The notes beneath the pieces are model-generated. The model was not told the origin of the DNA and did no database searches. It worked only from the letters and a program-made list of their open reading frames with translations. A stretch of 64,000 nt of DNA from Bradyrhizobium zhengyangense (GTDB taxonomy: Bacteria; Pseudomonadota; Alphaproteobacteria; Rhizobiales; Xanthobacteraceae). Positions 62,511 to 64,000 of this stretch are shown piece after piece. The stretch spans positions 744,001 through 808,000 of the forward strand of contig NZ_JAKLUA010000001.1 of NCBI RefSeq assembly GCF_022012435.1, in the 5' to 3' direction. Every line of letters begins with the position of its first letter. Positions within the stretch are counted from its first letter, which is position 1. A program made the position numbers and the translations under genes.

Positions 62511-64000
62511 ATGCGGATTGAGCGGCGCCACACCACTTCGGGACAGTCACCTTATGCGGGAATCGAATTCCGCCTGACCACGTCGGAGATCAGGAATCCC
62601 GACGGCTCGGTCGTGTTCAAAATGGACGGCGTCGAGGTCCCGGCCGAATGGTCGCAGGTCGCCTCCGACGTGCTCGCCCAGAAGTACTTTCGCAAGGCCG
62701 GCGTTGCCGCGCGCCTGAAGAAGGTCGAGGAGGAATCCGTCCCCTCCTTCCTGTGGCGCTCCGTGCCCGACACCGAGGCGCTGGCCGCTCTGCCTGAGAA
62801 GGAGCGCTATGTCAGCGAGCTCTCGTCAAAGCAGGTGTTCGACCGCCTTGCCGGCTGCTGGACCTATTGGGGCTGGAAGGGCAAGTATTTCTCCTCCGAC
62901 GAGGACGCGCAGGCGTTCTATGACGAGCTCCGCTACATGCTCGCCATGCAGATGGTCGCGCCGAACTCGCCGCAATGGTTCAACACCGGTCTTCATTGGG
63001 CCTATGGCATCGACGGCCCCGGCCAGGGCCACTATTACGTCGACCCCTTCACCGGCAAGCTGACCAAGTCCAAGTCGGCCTATGAGCATCCGCAGCCGCA
63101 CGCCTGCTTCATCCAGGGCGTCGGTGACGACCTCGTCAACGAGGGCGGCATCATGGATCTCTGGGTCCGCGAAGCCCGCCTGTTCAAATACGGCTCCGGC
63201 ACCGGTTCCAACTTCTCCCGCCTGCGCGGCGAAGGCGAGAAGCTGTCCGGCGGCGGCCGCTCGTCCGGCCTGATGAGCTTCCTCAAGATCGGCGACCGCG
63301 CTGCCGGCGCGATCAAGTCGGGCGGCACCACGCGCCGCGCGGCCAAGATGGTCGTCGTCGACGTCGATCACCCCGATATCGAGACCTATATCGACTGGAA
63401 GGTGAAGGAGGAGCAGAAGGTCGCCGCCCTCGTCACCGGCTCCAAGATCAACCAGAAGCATCTGAAAGCGGTGCTGAAGGCCTGCGTGAACTGCGAAGGC
63501 TCGGGCGACGATTGCTTCGACCCCGAGAAGAACCCAGCGCTCCGCCGCGAGATCAAGCTCGCGCGCCGCAGCCTCGTGCCTGACAACTACATCAAGCGTG
63601 TGATCCAGTTTGCGAAGCAAGGCTACAAGGACATCCAGTTCGACACCTACGACACCGACTGGGACAGCGAAGCCTATCTCACGGTCTCCGGCCAGAACTC
63701 CAACAACTCGGTCTCGCTCCGGGACGACTTCCTCCGCGCTGTCGAGACCGACGGCGACTGGAATCTGAACGCCCGCACCTCCAAGAAGGTGACGAAGACG
63801 CTGAAGGCGCGCGACCTCTGGGAGAAGATCGGCTACGCCGCCTGGGCGTCGGCCGACCCGGGCCTGCACTTCAACACCACCATGAACGACTGGCACACCT
63901 GCAAGGCGTCCGGCGACATCCGCGCGTCGAACCCGTGCTCCGAGTACATGTTCCTGGATGACACCGCCTGCAACCTGGCCTCGGCCAACCTGCTGACCTT
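62511..64000 (+). CDS. nrdJ: Adenosylcobalamin-dependent (class II) ribonucleotide reductase, N-terminal part
   Basis: Makes deoxyribonucleotides using vitamin B12, with no need for oxygen. About 496 residues are visible before the window edge; the full protein is usually about 1,200. It starts MRIERRHTTSGQSPYAGIEF with GGACGGGG ahead of the ATG. Family segments seen are FYDELRYMLAMQMVAPNSPQ, HACFIQGVGDDL, YGSGTGSNFSRLRGEGEKLS, VNCEGSGDD in a long insert, QNSNNSVSLRDDF, and NPCSEYMFLDDTACNLASAN near the edge, the class II active-site region. The insertion-rich, long N-terminal half is normal for rhizobial NrdJ. Confidence 0.96.
   Translation, partial: MRIERRHTTSGQSPYAGIEFRLTTSEIRNPDGSVVFKMDGVEVPAEWSQVASDVLAQKYFRKAGVAARLKKVEEESVPSFLWRSVPDTEALAALPEKERYVSELSSKQVFDRLAGCWTYWGWKGKYFSSDEDAQAFYDELRYMLAMQMVAPNSPQWFNTGLHWAYGIDGPGQGHYYVDPFTGKLTKSKSAYEHPQPHACFIQGVGDDLVNEGGIMDLWVREARLFKYGSGTGSNFSRLRGEGEKLSGGGRSSGLMSFLKIGDRAAGAIKSGGTTRRAAKMVVVDVDHPDIETYIDWKVKEEQKVAALVTGSKINQKHLKAVLKACVNCEGSGDDCFDPEKNPALRREIKLARRSLVPDNYIKRVIQFAKQGYKDIQFDTYDTDWDSEAYLTVSGQNSNNSVSLRDDFLRAVETDGDWNLNARTSKKVTKTLKARDLWEKIGYAAWASADPGLHFNTTMNDWHTCKASGDIRASNPCSEYMFLDDTACNLASANLLT

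Overview
This is a GC-rich, densely coded chromosomal window that looks like a Bradyrhizobium or a close Bradyrhizobiaceae relative. The reasons are the gene content (AsmA/DUF3971 protein, BA14K and DUF1236 exported proteins, NDUFA12, DctA, class II NrdJ, a RNase E with a large insertion in its S1 domain), two families of intergenic palindromic repeats that I recall as common in Bradyrhizobium, and promoter motifs of alphaproteobacterial type (CTTGAC/CTATAT and GGAAC-N16-CGTT). No rRNA, tRNA, CRISPR array, insertion sequence or prophage was seen. Almost all of it reads as core chromosome with small accessory insertions.

Region by region. 1-3.5 kb: a Fe-S cluster block (sufB, cut by the left edge, behind a NifS/IscS-type cysteine desulfurase) and an acyltransferase that diverges from a membrane-bound LytTR regulator (3.5-4.5 kb). 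4.8-11.2 kb: small hydrolase, DUF1697 protein, a broken glutathione S-transferase gene with an intact and elaborate promoter, anmK, tyrS, an MFS transporter and a DoxX protein. 11.4-17.6 kb: a giant AsmA-like envelope protein diverging from a Bcp peroxiredoxin, then an M23 peptidase. 17.6-21.7 kb: an orphan amino-acid-type binding protein, two EamA exporters (one frameshifted near its 3' end) and a 3-hydroxyisobutyrate-dehydrogenase-like enzyme. 21.7-30.9 kb: a conserved block of prfB (with the programmed +1 frameshift), penicillin-binding protein 1A, AMIN/Amidase_3 and, divergently, rne behind a leader region of about 700 nt. 31-39 kb: a catabolic-looking amidase/MFS/FAD-oxidoreductase operon with a divergent XRE-cupin regulator, an MmyB-like regulator/SDR divergent pair, and dctA. 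39-43.4 kb: bioY, an aminotransferase, an M48 metalloprotease with TPR-like tail and a DsbA-like oxidoreductase. 43.6-57 kb: a DUF1236 protein, then the backbone aroQ-accB-accC-aat-DUF2155-NDUFA12, into which two accessory blocks appear to be inserted: a three-gene overlapping signalling operon (CHASE3 kinase, single-domain receiver, receiver-HisKA_2 kinase) and a hydrolase/SBF transporter/GlxA regulator/isonitrile-hydratase-like block. 57.2-64 kb: a BA14K protein, a receiver/hybrid-kinase pair, a third EamA exporter, a gene-poor stretch of about 770 bp, and the start of nrdJ (cut by the right edge).

How the genes work together: several are housekeeping (translation: tyrS, prfB, aat; cell wall: PBP1A, amidase, anmK, M23; fatty acid and biotin: accBC, bioY; Fe-S assembly; RNA decay: rne). 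Two genes for secreted low-complexity proteins (DUF1236 and BA14K) carry candidate sigma-EcfG general-stress promoters, and the HisKA_2-type kinase operon is of the class that feeds that response in alphaproteobacteria, so a functional link is possible but not shown. I did not find one clear, wholly new multi-gene system. The best leads are the triple-palindrome promoter of the dead GST gene, the His/Asp-rich insert in RNase E, the kinase trio, and the two EcfG-like promoters. All family assignments come from reading motifs by eye; no database search was possible.
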